A stretch of DNA of 64,000 bases from Niallia sp. XMNu-256. GTDB lineage: Bacteria > Bacillota > Bacilli > Bacillales > Cytobacillaceae. Both the position numbers and the translations under genes were made by a program. Where the stretch lies: NCBI RefSeq assembly GCF_036670015.1, contig NZ_CP137636.1:350501-414500 (forward strand). Reading direction: 5' to 3'. A model generated the notes under the pieces. That model was not told the origin of the DNA. It did not search any database and saw only the letters and a list, made by a program, of their open reading frames with translations. Below, in pieces: positions 39,442 to 48,655 of this stretch. Each line of letters opens with the position of its first letter. Position 1 is the stretch's first letter.

Positions 39442-41634
39442 ATGAAGGTGCGGATTAATCTTTCCTTTCTGTTATTAAACGCCTTTGGTTTTTTACTGCT
39501 TTTAGAATGGATTTGGCCGATTGGGACACTTTCGGGAACAGCTGAAATTTGGGTCTTTCTTGTGTTTCTATCTCTCTGCTTTATTTTATCTTTATTTCAA
39601 TTTCCTTTAATTTTGAATGTATGTATAAAGGGTCTCGTTATTCTCCTGCTATTGCATGTAGTTTATTTTGAGGGAAGTCCTTTACAATTTGACTGGATAC
39701 CAGTCTTCGTATCTGAAATGGAACTTAATCTTAACTATATAATTTCAGGTAACTGGACAGCAATGACCCATCTATTCCGTAGTTTTCTGTTTTTTATTTT
39801 ATTAGGATTTATGGTTTACTTGCTTCATTATTGGCTCATTCAAAGTAAAAAAATATTTGCATTTTTTCTATTAACAACGATTTACATTACGGTATTAGAT
39901 ACGTTTACTCCGTATGATGCTAGTTTGGCGATTGTTAGAACGGTGTTGATAGGTTTCGTGTTAATGGGGGTACTGACTTTTCAGCGTACATTAAATAGTG
40001 AAAAGTTGAATTTCCAAGCAAGTACAACCAGAAAATGGGTGATTTCGTTACTTGTCATGCTTGTGTTCAGTGCATCAATTGGCTATGGGTTACCAAAGGC
40101 AGATCCGATTTGGCCCGATCCTTTTGCTTATATAGGGGGAATGGGTGAAGGGATGGGTGCCACAAGTTCAAAAAGAGTAGGATACGGGGTTGATGATAGT
40201 CAGTTGGGTGGTTCTCTGACAGGTGACAGTTCGGTTGTGTTCAAAACAAGAGTAGAGTCTGCACATTATTGGAAGGTTGAAACAAAAGATGTTTATACAG
40301 GAAAGGGCTGGGTTCAATCTCAAGAAGGTGCACAATCGGTAGCGTTTTCACCTGAAAGTACAGTGCCGATTACTTCTATTATTGAGAATGGAGCGGTTGA
40401 ACGAATCGAACAAACCAGCTTTGTGAAGCAAGTTAAAGAATATCCTCATATTGTCTATCCTTTTGGAGTCAATGAGATCCAAAGCGGGGCAAACTATCGT
40501 TTTGAACTTGATCCTACCATTGAAAAATTCCACTCGTTTGCGGGTACTGACCCTTTAGGAATACCAGAGTACTCCGTTACATTTGAAAAGCCCAATTATT
40601 CGCTGACTGCTCTGCAAGCGACAAAAATGGTTCAGGATACGAATTTAAGTGAGGAATTTATCGAGCGGTATACCCAATTACCTAAGACCCTTCCACATCG
40701 GGTAAAAGAGTTAGCTGTGGAATTAACGAGGGGGAAAGAAACATGGTATGACAAAGCAAAAGCGATAGAACAATATTTGCAAGGGCCGGAATTTACCTAT
40801 AGTTTACAAGACATAGCTGCACCTAGTGAAAATGAGGATTACGTTGATCAATTTTTATTTCAATCCATGATTGGGTATTGCAACAACTTTTCAACTTCTA
40901 TGGTCGTTTTATTACGGTCATTAGACATTCCGGCAAGATGGGTCAAGGGATATACAGAGGGCGAATATATTGGATACGAAGATGGGATGTATGAATACGA
41001 AGTAACAAATAATAATGCCCATGCTTGGGTAGAAGTTTATTTTCCGCTTGTCGGTTGGGTAACTTTTGATCCTACGCCAGGATTCACAAATCCCATTGAT
41101 TATTATATTGATGAAGAGGAGTCAGTAGAGGAGATTGCTGCAAATGTCGAAATGACTCAACCCGAAACGACAGATGATCTGGATTCAAGTGAGAAAACAG
41201 ACTTAGAAGGAAATAACCGATTTAATCTACAAGGTTATTGGGCGAAGGTGACTAGCTTTTTCTCCCAGCATATCGGCTGGCTATATGGATTTGTTTTACT
41301 CTTCATCTTGGCTGCTGCCTATTTATATAAAATTCGAGCCAAATGGCTACCAATATATTATATAAGGAAATTTAAGAGTTTAGACGAAAATGAATGCTTT
41401 ATCGACGCCTATCAAATCTTACTGAAGCAATTATACCGTTCGGGTTTGCATCGGAAATCTGGACAAACATTAAGAGATTATGCGGTTGAAATTGATCGGC
41501 ATTTTGCTTCAAATGAAATGACTTTCCTAACCAGTCAATACGAAAAATATTTGTATGGAAATCGCCTTGAGAAAGGGACGTGGAGTGCCGCGAAACAATT
41601 GTGGGAAAATTTAATAAAAAGGTCAGGATCTTGA
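39442..41634 (+). CDS. yebA: TgpA-like membrane transglutaminase
   Basis: A 730-residue membrane protein: about six N-terminal helices (residues 5-220), an extracytoplasmic transglutaminase-like domain (about 430-550) with Cys in IGYCNNFSTSMV, His in NNNAHAWVEVY and Asp in VTFDPTPGF, one further helix (about 614-634) and a cytoplasmic C-terminal DUF4129 segment. The triad is complete. It is the third gene of the MoxR trio and precedes guaA, as in B. subtilis. Probably modifies or processes surface proteins or wall peptides. Confidence 0.9.
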   Translation: MKVRINLSFLLLNAFGFLLLLEWIWPIGTLSGTAEIWVFLVFLSLCFILSLFQFPLILNVCIKGLVILLLLHVVYFEGSPLQFDWIPVFVSEMELNLNYIISGNWTAMTHLFRSFLFFILLGFMVYLLHYWLIQSKKIFAFFLLTTIYITVLDTFTPYDASLAIVRTVLIGFVLMGVLTFQRTLNSEKLNFQASTTRKWVISLLVMLVFSASIGYGLPKADPIWPDPFAYIGGMGEGMGATSSKRVGYGVDDSQLGGSLTGDSSVVFKTRVESAHYWKVETKDVYTGKGWVQSQEGAQSVAFSPESTVPITSIIENGAVERIEQTSFVKQVKEYPHIVYPFGVNEIQSGANYRFELDPTIEKFHSFAGTDPLGIPEYSVTFEKPNYSLTALQATKMVQDTNLSEEFIERYTQLPKTLPHRVKELAVELTRGKETWYDKAKAIEQYLQGPEFTYSLQDIAAPSENEDYVDQFLFQSMIGYCNNFSTSMVVLLRSLDIPARWVKGYTEGEYIGYEDGMYEYEVTNNNAHAWVEVYFPLVGWVTFDPTPGFTNPIDYYIDEEESVEEIAANVEMTQPETTDDLDSSEKTDLEGNNRFNLQGYWAKVTSFFSQHIGWLYGFVLLFILAAAYLYKIRAKWLPIYYIRKFKSLDENECFIDAYQILLKQLYRSGLHRKSGQTLRDYAVEIDRHFASNEMTFLTSQYEKYLYGNRLEKGTWSAAKQLWENLIKRSGS

Positions 41635-41657
41635 CCATCCTATAAGGTCAATAGTAG

Positions 41658-41674
41658 AATAATGTTCGGGAATT
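41658..41674 (-). promoter_or_regulatory. Single PurR box upstream of guaA
   Basis: The minus strand reads AATTCCCGAACATTATT, matching the PurBox core CCGAACATT. The partner box expected about 24 bases upstream is not recognisable. Confidence 0.55.
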
Positions 41675-41710
41675 ATGAAATTCGGAAGATTTACTACAAA
41701 TATTTAACTA

Positions 41711-41781
41711 CCTTCATATATTTCGATAATATGGTTCGAAAGTTTCTACCCAATTCACCATAAATGATTGGACTATGAAGG
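41711..41781 (+). promoter_or_regulatory. Guanine riboswitch of guaA
   Basis: The conserved purine aptamer is complete: P1 CCTTCATATA / TATGAAGG, J1/2 and loop elements ATATGG, GTTTCTACC, and 3' core GGACTATG. The C in GACTATG (position 74 in the xpt numbering) specifies guanine or hypoxanthine, not adenine. A terminator follows at 41799-41836, so guanine should reduce guaA expression. Confidence 0.92.
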
Positions 41782-41798
41782 CAGGAATCTGAGCGTTA

Positions 41799-41836
41799 TG
41801 GAATTCTGTCTTCAGGTTTGAAGGGAATTCCTTTTT
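41799..41836 (+). terminator. Riboswitch-controlled terminator before guaA
   Basis: GGAATTC...GAATTCC with an inner CTTCA/TGAAG stem, followed by TTTTT, directly downstream of the guanine aptamer. About 260 further bases of leader follow before guaA. Confidence 0.8.
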
Positions 41837-42097
41837 AATTTTATTGAGAAAGCTCTCCTGCATTTTGAGTGGATTATTGCTAGCTTAGCCACTTCAGTGA
41901 AGGTGATCCTCTAACTGAATAAATTAAGGCTGCCGGCAGATGATAAGCTTATGAATAGGGCTCGAAAAAATTCTGGGGGGCCAATACACCACTGTGTAAA
42001 TAATTTTTGGGAAAAATATCCCTGCTCAAGGGAGTTTTACTTTATTAGTATTTAGTAAAGACTAGCAGTATACCAATATGGATGAGGTGAAAGACTG

Positions 42098-43648
42098 ATG
42101 GGGAAAGCAATGCTTGAGAATCAAGAAATGATCGTTGTTCTTGACTTTGGAAGTCAATATAATCAACTAATTACAAGAAGAATTCGGGATTTTGGGGTGT
42201 ATAGTGAGTTACATCCACATACGATTACAGCTGAGGAAATTAAGAAAATGAATCCAAAAGGAATCATTTTCTCTGGCGGCCCAAACAGTGTTTATGATGA
42301 AAATGCGTTTGGCTGTGATGAAGCCATTTTTGACTTAGGCTTACCTATTTTGGGAATTTGCTATGGAATGCAATTAATGACTAAGCATTTTAATGGAAAG
42401 GTAGAACCTGCTTCACAACGTGAGTACGGAAAAGCCGATATTGAAGTTAAAAACGAATCAGCTTTATTCAAAGGATTGCCAACAGAACAAGTTGTTTGGA
42501 TGAGTCATGGAGATCTAGTGGTTGAAGCACCGGAAGGCTTTTCGGTAGATGCTACAAGTCCATCATGTCTAATTTCATCAATGAGCAATGAGTCGAAAAA
42601 GCTTTATGCCGTTCAATTCCATCCAGAGGTACAACATTCTGTGCATGGATTTGACCTGTTGAAAAACTTTGCCTTCAATGTCTGTGGTTGTAAAGGCGAT
42701 TGGTCAATGGCAAACTTTATTGAAATTGAAATTGAAAAAATTCGTCAAACCGTTGGTGATAAACAGGTTCTTTGTGCCTTAAGTGGCGGCGTCGATTCTT
42801 CTGTTGTAGCGGTATTAATTCATAAGGCAATCGGTGACCAATTAACATGTATCTTTGTTGATCATGGCTTATTGCGTAAAGGGGAAGCCGAAGGTGTGAT
42901 GAAAACTTTGGCAGAAGGATTCCAAATGAATGTCATTAAAGTCGATGCAAAAGATCGTTTCCTTTCAAAATTAGAGGGTGTAAGCGATCCGGAGAAAAAA
43001 CGGAAAATCATTGGAAATGAATTCATTTATGTATTTGATGATGAAGCAACGAAGCTAAAAGGAATCGAATTCCTTGCTCAAGGTACACTGTATACAGATA
43101 TTATTGAAAGTGGTACAGCAACTGCCCAAACGATCAAATCTCACCATAATGTTGGCGGCTTGCCGGAAGATATGCAGTTTAAATTAATTGAGCCACTTAA
43201 CACATTATTTAAAGATGAGGTTCGTGCATTAGGTACACAACTAGGCATGCCGGATGAAATCGTTTGGCGTCAGCCATTCCCAGGACCAGGGTTAGGGATT
43301 CGTGTGCTTGGTGAAATTACAGAAGATAAATTAGAAATCGTTCGTGAATCAGACTTTATTTTACGAGAAGAAATCAAAAAAGCTGGCTTAGAGCGGGACA
43401 TTTGGCAATACTTCACAGTTCTGCCAAACATTCGCAGTGTTGGTGTGATGGGGGATGCCCGTACGTATGATCACACGATTGGAATTCGTGCGGTCACATC
43501 CATTGATGGAATGACGTCTGATTGGGCTCGAATTCCATGGGATGTTCTAGAAAAAATCTCAACTCGAATTGTCAACGAAGTTCCACATGTTAACCGTGTT
43601 GTTTATGACATTACAAGTAAGCCACCAGCAACGATTGAGTGGGAATAA
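42098..43648 (+). CDS. guaA: GMP synthase (glutamine-hydrolysing)
   Basis: A 516-residue enzyme converting XMP to GMP with glutamine and ATP. Class I amidotransferase domain (residues about 10-200) with catalytic Cys in GICYGMQ and HPE in QFHPEV; ATP-pyrophosphatase with SGGVDSS loop (about 230); C-terminal dimerisation domain with [14 protein letters not shown]. All motifs intact. Preceded by a guanine riboswitch and a PurR box and followed by its own terminator. Confidence 0.97.
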   Translation: MGKAMLENQEMIVVLDFGSQYNQLITRRIRDFGVYSELHPHTITAEEIKKMNPKGIIFSGGPNSVYDENAFGCDEAIFDLGLPILGICYGMQLMTKHFNGKVEPASQREYGKADIEVKNESALFKGLPTEQVVWMSHGDLVVEAPEGFSVDATSPSCLISSMSNESKKLYAVQFHPEVQHSVHGFDLLKNFAFNVCGCKGDWSMANFIEIEIEKIRQTVGDKQVLCALSGGVDSSVVAVLIHKAIGDQLTCIFVDHGLLRKGEAEGVMKTLAEGFQMNVIKVDAKDRFLSKLEGVSDPEKKRKIIGNEFIYVFDDEATKLKGIEFLAQGTLYTDIIESGTATAQTIKSHHNVGGLPEDMQFKLIEPLNTLFKDEVRALGTQLGMPDEIVWRQPFPGPGLGIRVLGEITEDKLEIVRESDFILREEIKKAGLERDIWQYFTVLPNIRSVGVMGDARTYDHTIGIRAVTSIDGMTSDWARIPWDVLEKISTRIVNEVPHVNRVVYDITSKPPATIEWE

Positions 43649-43656
43649 TATGAAGG

Positions 43657-43698
43657 TACCGCTGGATTCTGTGTAAACAGAGAACAGCGGTTTTTTTT
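43657..43698 (+). terminator. Terminator of guaA
   Basis: CCGCTG...CAGCGG with inner CTGT/ACAG, then eight T. Confidence 0.9.
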
Positions 43699-43713
43699 GA
43701 GCATTTTCATAAT

Positions 43714-43755
43714 AGCGAACGTTCATAAATTCTTAATAAATAATGTTCGTTTATT
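43714..43755. promoter_or_regulatory. PurR two-box operator of pbuG
   Basis: AGCGAACGTT and AATGTTCGTTTATT form inverted PurBoxes. The CGAAC and GTTCG cores are 24 bases apart, the canonical spacing for B. subtilis PurR targets. The -35 element begins 4 bases later. Confidence 0.75.
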
Positions 43756-43758
43756 ATA

Positions 43759-43787
43759 TTGACGAATAGGACGGTCATTGTTAGAAT
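43759..43787 (+). promoter_or_regulatory. SigA-type promoter of pbuG
   Basis: TTGACG, 17 bases, TAGAAT, between the PurR operator and the guanine riboswitch. Confidence 0.75.
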
Positions 43788-43819
43788 GTGAAAGTAATTT
43801 AAAACTGAAAACTTTAGTA

Positions 43820-43894
43820 AACATCGTATAATTTTGGGGATATGGCCCATAAGTCTCTACCAAGCTACCGTAAATGGCTTGACTACGAAGTGTA
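43820..43894 (+). promoter_or_regulatory. Guanine riboswitch of pbuG
   Basis: Purine aptamer core: CGTATAATTTTGGGGATATGG, GTCTCTACC (one change from the usual GTTTCTACC) and TTGACTACG; the specificity base is C, hence guanine/hypoxanthine. Terminator follows at 43937-43968. Confidence 0.9.
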
Positions 43895-43936
43895 CATAAA
43901 AAGATTATTAGTCCTATTATGTGTATATTTCTAGTC

Positions 43937-43968
43937 AAGCACTTCGTTTAATAAACGGAGTGCTTTTG
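43937..43968 (+). terminator. Riboswitch-controlled terminator before pbuG
   Basis: AAGCACTTCGTTT pairs with AAACGGAGTGCTT and is followed by TT; its left arm can alternatively pair with the P1 3' strand CGAAGTG. Confidence 0.75.
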
Positions 43969-44114
43969 ACTTTGTTATTTTATTAAAAAGTGTGTGAGTG
44001 TTCAATTATTGGGTCATCCTAAGATTAGAATGACTCCATAAATAGGACATTCTGCTTTTTGATTAGAATAAATCTTAATGCCACTATTTTAGGACTTACT
44101 TGAGGAGGCTTATG

Positions 44115-45440
44115 ATGAAGAAATATTTTCAGTTTGAAGAGTTAGGAACGAACTATCGTCGCGAAATCATTGGTGGTTTAACAACGTTCCTAGCGATGGC
44201 TTATATTTTAGTTGTAAATCCTATTACATTAACATTGCAAGATATACCTGATTTGCCAGAGCATTTAAGAATGGACTATGGTGCGGTATTTGCAGCGACA
44301 GCATTGTCTGCTGCTCTTGGTTGTATTATTATGGGCTTGGTCGGTAGATACCCATTGGCTCTTGCGCCAGGTCTTGGATTAAACGCATTCTTTGCATACG
44401 GGGTGGTTTTAGGAACTGGAGCCCCTTGGCAGCATGCTTTAGCAACTGTATTTGTTTCAAGTATGATCTTTTTACTTTTAACGTTAACCGGATTGCGTGA
44501 AAAATTAATTAACGCGATTCCGATCGAATTAAAACATGCGGTTGGGGCCGGTATTGGTTTATTCATTACGTTTGTCGGACTACAATCCTCTGGGATTATT
44601 GTTAATAATGAAGCAACGTTAGTTGGAATTGGTGATCTTACCCAACCAAATACACTCCTGTCTATATTTGGAATCATCGTAACTGTTATTTTAATGACGA
44701 GAGGGGTTAAAGGTGGCGTATTTTTTGGGATGATCATTACCATTATTGTAGGAATGATCTTTGGGTTGATTGAAACACCTACCAAAATTGTAGATAAAGT
44801 GCCTAGTTTAGAACCAACCTTCGGAGCGGTATTTACTGCATTTGGAGATCCTTCGTTCTACACAACAGCCATGATTGGAATTATCCTTACGTTTCTATTC
44901 GTAGATTTCTTTGATAACGCGGGAACGTTAGTAGCAGTTGCAAACCAGGCGGGGTTTGTGAAAGATAACAAACTTCCTCGTGCGGGAAAAGCTTTATTAT
45001 CTGACTCGATTGCATCGGTTGCTGGCTCGATTCTAGGTACATCAACTGTAACATCCTATGTAGAGTCTTCAACAGGGGTTGCAGCTGGGGCAAGAACAGG
45101 TTTTGCTTCGCTCGTAACAGCAGCATGTTTCTTATTGTCGTTATTCTTTTTCCCACTCTTGCAGGTTGTTACATCCTATGTAACAGCACCTGCACTTATT
45201 ATTGTTGGAGTATTAATGGTTTCTTCATTAGGAGACATTAATTGGAGAGATTTCGCAGTTGCAGTACCAGCCTTTTTGACAATGACGCTTATGCCTCTAA
45301 CTTACAGTATTGCAACCGGGATCGCGGTAGGTTTTATTTTCTATCCTATTACGATGATTGTTACAGGTCGCCGTAAAGAAATTAACCCAATCATGTATAT
45401 ATTCTTTATTATATTTGTATTATATTTTATTTTTAAATAG
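44115..45440 (+). CDS. pbuG: Guanine/hypoxanthine permease
   Basis: A 441-residue membrane protein of the NCS2/AzgA purine permease group with about 12-14 helices. It aligns throughout with B. subtilis PbuG (FQFEELGTNYRREIIGG, LAPGLGLNAFFAYGVVLG, VDFFDNAGTLVAVANQAG, GTSTVTSYVESSTGVAAG). It imports guanine and hypoxanthine for salvage. ATG 44115 is preferred over 44112 or a TTG at 44100 because AGGAGG then lies 6 bases upstream. Controlled by PurR and a guanine riboswitch. Confidence 0.95.
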   Translation: MKKYFQFEELGTNYRREIIGGLTTFLAMAYILVVNPITLTLQDIPDLPEHLRMDYGAVFAATALSAALGCIIMGLVGRYPLALAPGLGLNAFFAYGVVLGTGAPWQHALATVFVSSMIFLLLTLTGLREKLINAIPIELKHAVGAGIGLFITFVGLQSSGIIVNNEATLVGIGDLTQPNTLLSIFGIIVTVILMTRGVKGGVFFGMIITIIVGMIFGLIETPTKIVDKVPSLEPTFGAVFTAFGDPSFYTTAMIGIILTFLFVDFFDNAGTLVAVANQAGFVKDNKLPRAGKALLSDSIASVAGSILGTSTVTSYVESSTGVAAGARTGFASLVTAACFLLSLFFFPLLQVVTSYVTAPALIIVGVLMVSSLGDINWRDFAVAVPAFLTMTLMPLTYSIATGIAVGFIFYPITMIVTGRRKEINPIMYIFFIIFVLYFIFK

Positions 45441-45445
45441 AAATA

Positions 45446-45480
45446 GGGAGCTGGCTAAAAGGATAGTCAGCTCCTTTTTT
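45446..45480 (+). terminator. Terminator of pbuG
   Basis: GGAGCTGGCT pairs with AGTCAGCTCC, then TTTTTT. Confidence 0.9.
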
Positions 45481-45573
45481 ATAAACATCAAATAAAAACA
45501 GGCGTCTTTGATTAACCTATACATAAGTTATCGTCTATGATTATAAAGTTTTGATGAAAGGACGTTAGAATTG

Positions 45574-45768
45574 ATGAGTAAGAAAAAAATTTACGAAGTT
45601 GAAGAGCATGAAACGGTCAGCGATTGCTTAGAACGTATGAATAAGGACGGGTATATGCCCGTTAAGAGAATTGAAAAGCCTGTTTTTCAAGAAAAAGTAG
45701 AAGCAGGACAAGTGACCTACGAGCCAGTAGGAAGGAAAATTACCTTTGAGGCAAGAAATGTAGAGTAG
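45574..45768 (+). CDS. yebG: NETI-motif protein YebG
   Basis: A 64-residue basic/acidic protein (MSKKKIYEVEEHETVSDCL) matching B. subtilis YebG, which lies at the same place between pbuG and purE. The family is small and its function unknown. ATG 45574 is taken; a TTG at 45571 would add one residue. The other small yeb genes found here in B. subtilis (yebC, yebD, yebE) are absent. Confidence 0.85.
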   Translation: MSKKKIYEVEEHETVSDCLERMNKDGYMPVKRIEKPVFQEKVEAGQVTYEPVGRKITFEARNVE

Positions 45769-45772
45769 CTAG

Positions 45773-45818
45773 AAAATCCGAACGATTTATTTTAAAGATT
45801 AAATAATTGTTCGTAATT
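45773..45818. promoter_or_regulatory. PurR two-box operator of purE operon
   Basis: AAATCCGAACGATT and AATAATTGTTCGTAATT are inverted PurBoxes; the CGAAC and GTTCG cores are 25 bases apart. It overlaps the start of the purE promoter region. Confidence 0.78.
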
Positions 45819-45823
45819 TCCTG

Positions 45824-45853
45824 TTGACATTTGTCGAAAAGGCATGGTTTAAT
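45824..45853 (+). promoter_or_regulatory. SigA-type promoter of purE operon
   Basis: TTGACA, 18 bases, TTTAAT, just after the PurR operator and before the guanine riboswitch. Confidence 0.75.
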
Positions 45854-45879
45854 GGGAGTATCAATTAAATAAATCGTTG

Positions 45880-45950
45880 CCCTCATATAATAATAGGGAT
45901 ATGGCCTATAAGTTTCTACCCAATTACCTTAAATGATTGGACTATGAGGG
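45880..45950 (+). promoter_or_regulatory. Guanine riboswitch of purE operon
   Basis: Complete aptamer: P1 CCCTCATATAA / TATGAGGG, ATATGG, GTTTCTACC and GGACTATG with guanine-specific C. The expression-platform terminator is at 46019-46068. Confidence 0.93.
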
Positions 45951-46018
45951 AAAGCCATTACCGCGGCAACAGCCCCTATATAATTTATTTTAGGTTATAT
46001 AGCTAGAATACATGTTGA

Positions 46019-46068
46019 AACCCGGACAGAATGCTTTCCCTTAATGGAAAATTCTGTCTGGGTTTTTT
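46019..46068 (+). terminator. Riboswitch-controlled terminator before purE
   Basis: AACCCGGACAGAATGCTTTCC pairs imperfectly with the arm ending GTCTGGGTT, then TTTTTT. Confidence 0.9.
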
Positions 46069-46284
46069 GGTTAATTGGACAAATAATAGAGTAAAATTAT
46101 GAATTTTAAGGAACCGATTCTATTTAATAAATAATCGTTCATAAATATGGTTTATTAGTAAAAATTCCTTGAAATATATCGATGATGTTGGGTAATTTTC
46201 CCATAATAAATGTTATAATTTGCATAAAGATGTCGAACTGCGAAAATTCGTAATAATTAGGTGAAAGTGGATGGAGGGATTTTT

Positions 46285-46773
46285 ATGAAGGCTCTAGTTG
46301 GAGTCATTATGGGAAGTCAATCAGACTGGGAAACGATGAAAAATGCTTGTGAAATGCTTGATATGTTGGAAGTTCCCTATGAAAAGAAGGTTGTCTCAGC
46401 GCATCGTACTCCAGACTTGATGTTTCAATATGCAGAGGAAGCGAGAAATAAGGGACTGAAGGTAATTATTGCTGGAGCAGGAGGTGCCGCTCATCTTCCG
46501 GGTATGGTTGCGGCAAAGACAACACTACCAGTAATCGGAGTTCCTGTTCAATCAAGGGCCTTAAACGGATTGGACTCTCTCTTATCCATTGTTCAAATGC
46601 CTGGGGGTGTCCCTGTTGCAACAGTTGCCATCGGAACAGCCGGTGCAAAAAATGCAGGATTATTAGCGGCACAAATCCTTAGCGCATTTGATGAAAGTTT
46701 AGCTGAAAAGTTGGAAAACTATCGATATGAAATGAAAAAAGCAGCTTTAGAAAGTAGTGATCAACTTGTCTAA
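46285..46773 (+). CDS. purE: N5-carboxyaminoimidazole ribonucleotide mutase
   Basis: A 162-residue enzyme, same length as B. subtilis PurE, that converts N5-CAIR to CAIR in purine synthesis. Motifs [29 protein letters not shown] and [13 protein letters not shown] are intact. ATG 46285 is preferred, with GGAGGGA 5 bases upstream. First gene of the purine operon, behind a PurR operator and guanine riboswitch. Confidence 0.96.
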   Translation: MKALVGVIMGSQSDWETMKNACEMLDMLEVPYEKKVVSAHRTPDLMFQYAEEARNKGLKVIIAGAGGAAHLPGMVAAKTTLPVIGVPVQSRALNGLDSLLSIVQMPGGVPVATVAIGTAGAKNAGLLAAQILSAFDESLAEKLENYRYEMKKAALESSDQLV

Positions 46774-47884
46774 TAAAGTCATTTTACCAGGACAAACAAT
46801 CGGTATCATTGGTGGCGGGCAACTCGGGAGAATGTTTGCTTTGGCGGCAAAGGCACAAGGTTATCGGATTGCCGTTCTTGATCCAACAGAGGATTGTCCG
46901 TGTGCACAGGTCGCGGACATTACGATCATTGGTCCATACAGTGATACAAACTCACTCCAAAAGTTGGCCCAAGTCAGCGATGTTATCACCTATGAATTTG
47001 AGAATATCGATGCCAATGGGCTTCGTTGGCTAAGTGAAAATGCCTATGTCCCACAAGGGGTCAAATTACTAGAAGTCACTCAAAATCGGGTGACGGAAAA
47101 ACAAGCGGTTGTTGATGCAGGGGTAGAGGTAGCTCCATATAGAGTTATAGAGAATGAAGAAGATATAATTAACGGTCTAAACGAGTTAGGACACCCTGCC
47201 GTGCTAAAAACAGCTCGTGGTGGTTATGATGGCAAGGGACAATACGTCATTCACCATCAAGATGAGGTCAAGGAAGCCGCGAAACTATTAGATTCAGGTA
47301 TTTGTGTTTTGGAAAAATGGGTTCCCTTTGAAAAGGAAATCTCTGTCATTGTATGTCGAAATGCGAGAGGCGAAACAGCTATTTTTCCAGTAGGTGAAAA
47401 TATTCATCGGGAGAATATTTTACACGAAACGATCGTACCTGCTCGAATTAGTGAGGATGCTAAGGAAAAGGCAGTAGAAGTAGCTAAAAAACTTTCTCAA
47501 CATTTTCAATTGGTTGGTATTTTGGCAGTGGAAATGTTCTTAACAAAAGATGGGATTTACGTGAATGAATTGGCACCAAGGCCGCATAATTCAGGCCATT
47601 ATTCAATTGAGGCTTGTGAGACTTCTCAATTTGAACAGCATGTCCGTTCCGTTTGTAACCTTCCATTAGGCAGCACTGAACTTCTAAAGCCAGTTGTCAT
47701 GGTTAACATCCTAGGGGAACATATGGAGAAAATCATCGAAAGTGTTCCAGAGAAAAAGGATTGGAAAATACATTTATATGGTAAAAAAGAAGCAAAAGTA
47801 AAGCGGAAAATGGGACATGTAACATTGCTACGTTCAACAGTTGAAGAGGCCCTAACGGAAATAGAAGATAGTAAAATATTTTAG
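46757..47884 (+). CDS. purK: N5-carboxyaminoimidazole ribonucleotide synthase
   Basis: A 375-residue ATP-grasp enzyme making N5-CAIR from AIR, bicarbonate and ATP. Motifs [39 protein letters not shown] and [13 protein letters not shown] are intact. It overlaps the end of purE; GTG 46757 or TTG 46766 (MSNKVILPG) may start it. Its stop is followed within about 10 bases by a purL remnant, where purB should be, so the operon is deleted right after this gene. Confidence 0.93.
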   Translation: MINLSNKVILPGQTIGIIGGGQLGRMFALAAKAQGYRIAVLDPTEDCPCAQVADITIIGPYSDTNSLQKLAQVSDVITYEFENIDANGLRWLSENAYVPQGVKLLEVTQNRVTEKQAVVDAGVEVAPYRVIENEEDIINGLNELGHPAVLKTARGGYDGKGQYVIHHQDEVKEAAKLLDSGICVLEKWVPFEKEISVIVCRNARGETAIFPVGENIHRENILHETIVPARISEDAKEKAVEVAKKLSQHFQLVGILAVEMFLTKDGIYVNELAPRPHNSGHYSIEACETSQFEQHVRSVCNLPLGSTELLKPVVMVNILGEHMEKIIESVPEKKDWKIHLYGKKEAKVKRKMGHVTLLRSTVEEALTEIEDSKIF

Positions 47885-47889
47885 CCAAA

Positions 47890-48655
47890 TTAGGGGAGAA
47901 TCTAGCATGTATATGTGGAGCTGAACAACTAGTGCTTACGAAGAAATAACTTTGGAAATCCAAAGAACCTAGAAATCTTCTGGGCAGATCAAAAAATCAA
48001 CTGATGAGTTAGCAGAGACGTGTAGAGAACTAAATACACCAGTTATAAGCAGAAACATTTCTTTATATAATGAAACAAGTGGTGAAGCCATTTATCCAAC
48101 ACCAGTCATTGGAATGGTTGGGCTTATTAAAGACCTAGATCATATTACAACCCAATATTTTAAAGAAGACGGAGATCTTATTTACTTATTAGGAGAAACA
48201 AAGCCTGAATTCGGTGGCAGTGAGCTTCAAAAGTTAACAGAAAGAAAGATTTTTGGCCGCGCCCCAGAGATTGATCTTAGTTGTAGAGAAAAAACATCAA
48301 AAGGCTGTTCTTGAAGCAATTAGGGCTGGTTTTGTTCAATCGGCTCAAGATTTAGCTGAAGGTGGACTAGGTGTTGCTTTAGCTGAAAGTGCATTTGGTA
48401 CAGGTCTAGGCGAAAGGTTAAAACCACTGGCAATGCGGTAACAGCATTATTCAGTGAATCTCAATCAAGATTTTTTACTAACTGTGAAAAAAGAACATCA
48501 AGCGGAATTCAAAAAATTAACTAGTGCAACTTTAATCGGGGAAGTCACAAAAGAACCAGTATCAAATTGTTAATGATGGTGAATCTGTTGTAAATTCTTC
48601 TGTAGAAGCATTAGAAAAAGCTTGGAGAGGAGCTATTTCATGCCTGGTAAGTTAA
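47890..48655 (+). pseudogene. purL: purL remnant (C-terminal ~40% of FGAM synthase II), multiply frameshifted
   Basis: Pieces in all three frames align in order with the C-terminal part of B. subtilis PurL: NLACICGAEQLVLT (47899), [12 protein letters not shown] (47948), [14 protein letters not shown] and [20 protein letters not shown] (48009 on), EFGGSELQK, then [20 protein letters not shown] (48280 on), [28 protein letters not shown] and finally EALEKAWRGAISCLVS ending 48655. Frames change near 47945, 47984, 48277, 48425, 48470 and 48561, by both gains and losses, so this is real decay. The first half of purL, and purB, purC, purS and purQ, are missing. The purL stop overlaps purF as in B. 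subtilis. Confidence 0.9.

Noticed and set aside
44276-44785. 169-codon open frame on the minus strand opposite pbuG
   Set aside because: Proline- and asparagine-rich antisense shadow of a membrane-protein gene with no ribosome site.
46110-46145. Third PurBox-like pair (GAACCGATT...AATCGTTC) in the purE leader
   Set aside because: Cores deviate from CGAAC and the spacing is not canonical; it lies downstream of the terminator.
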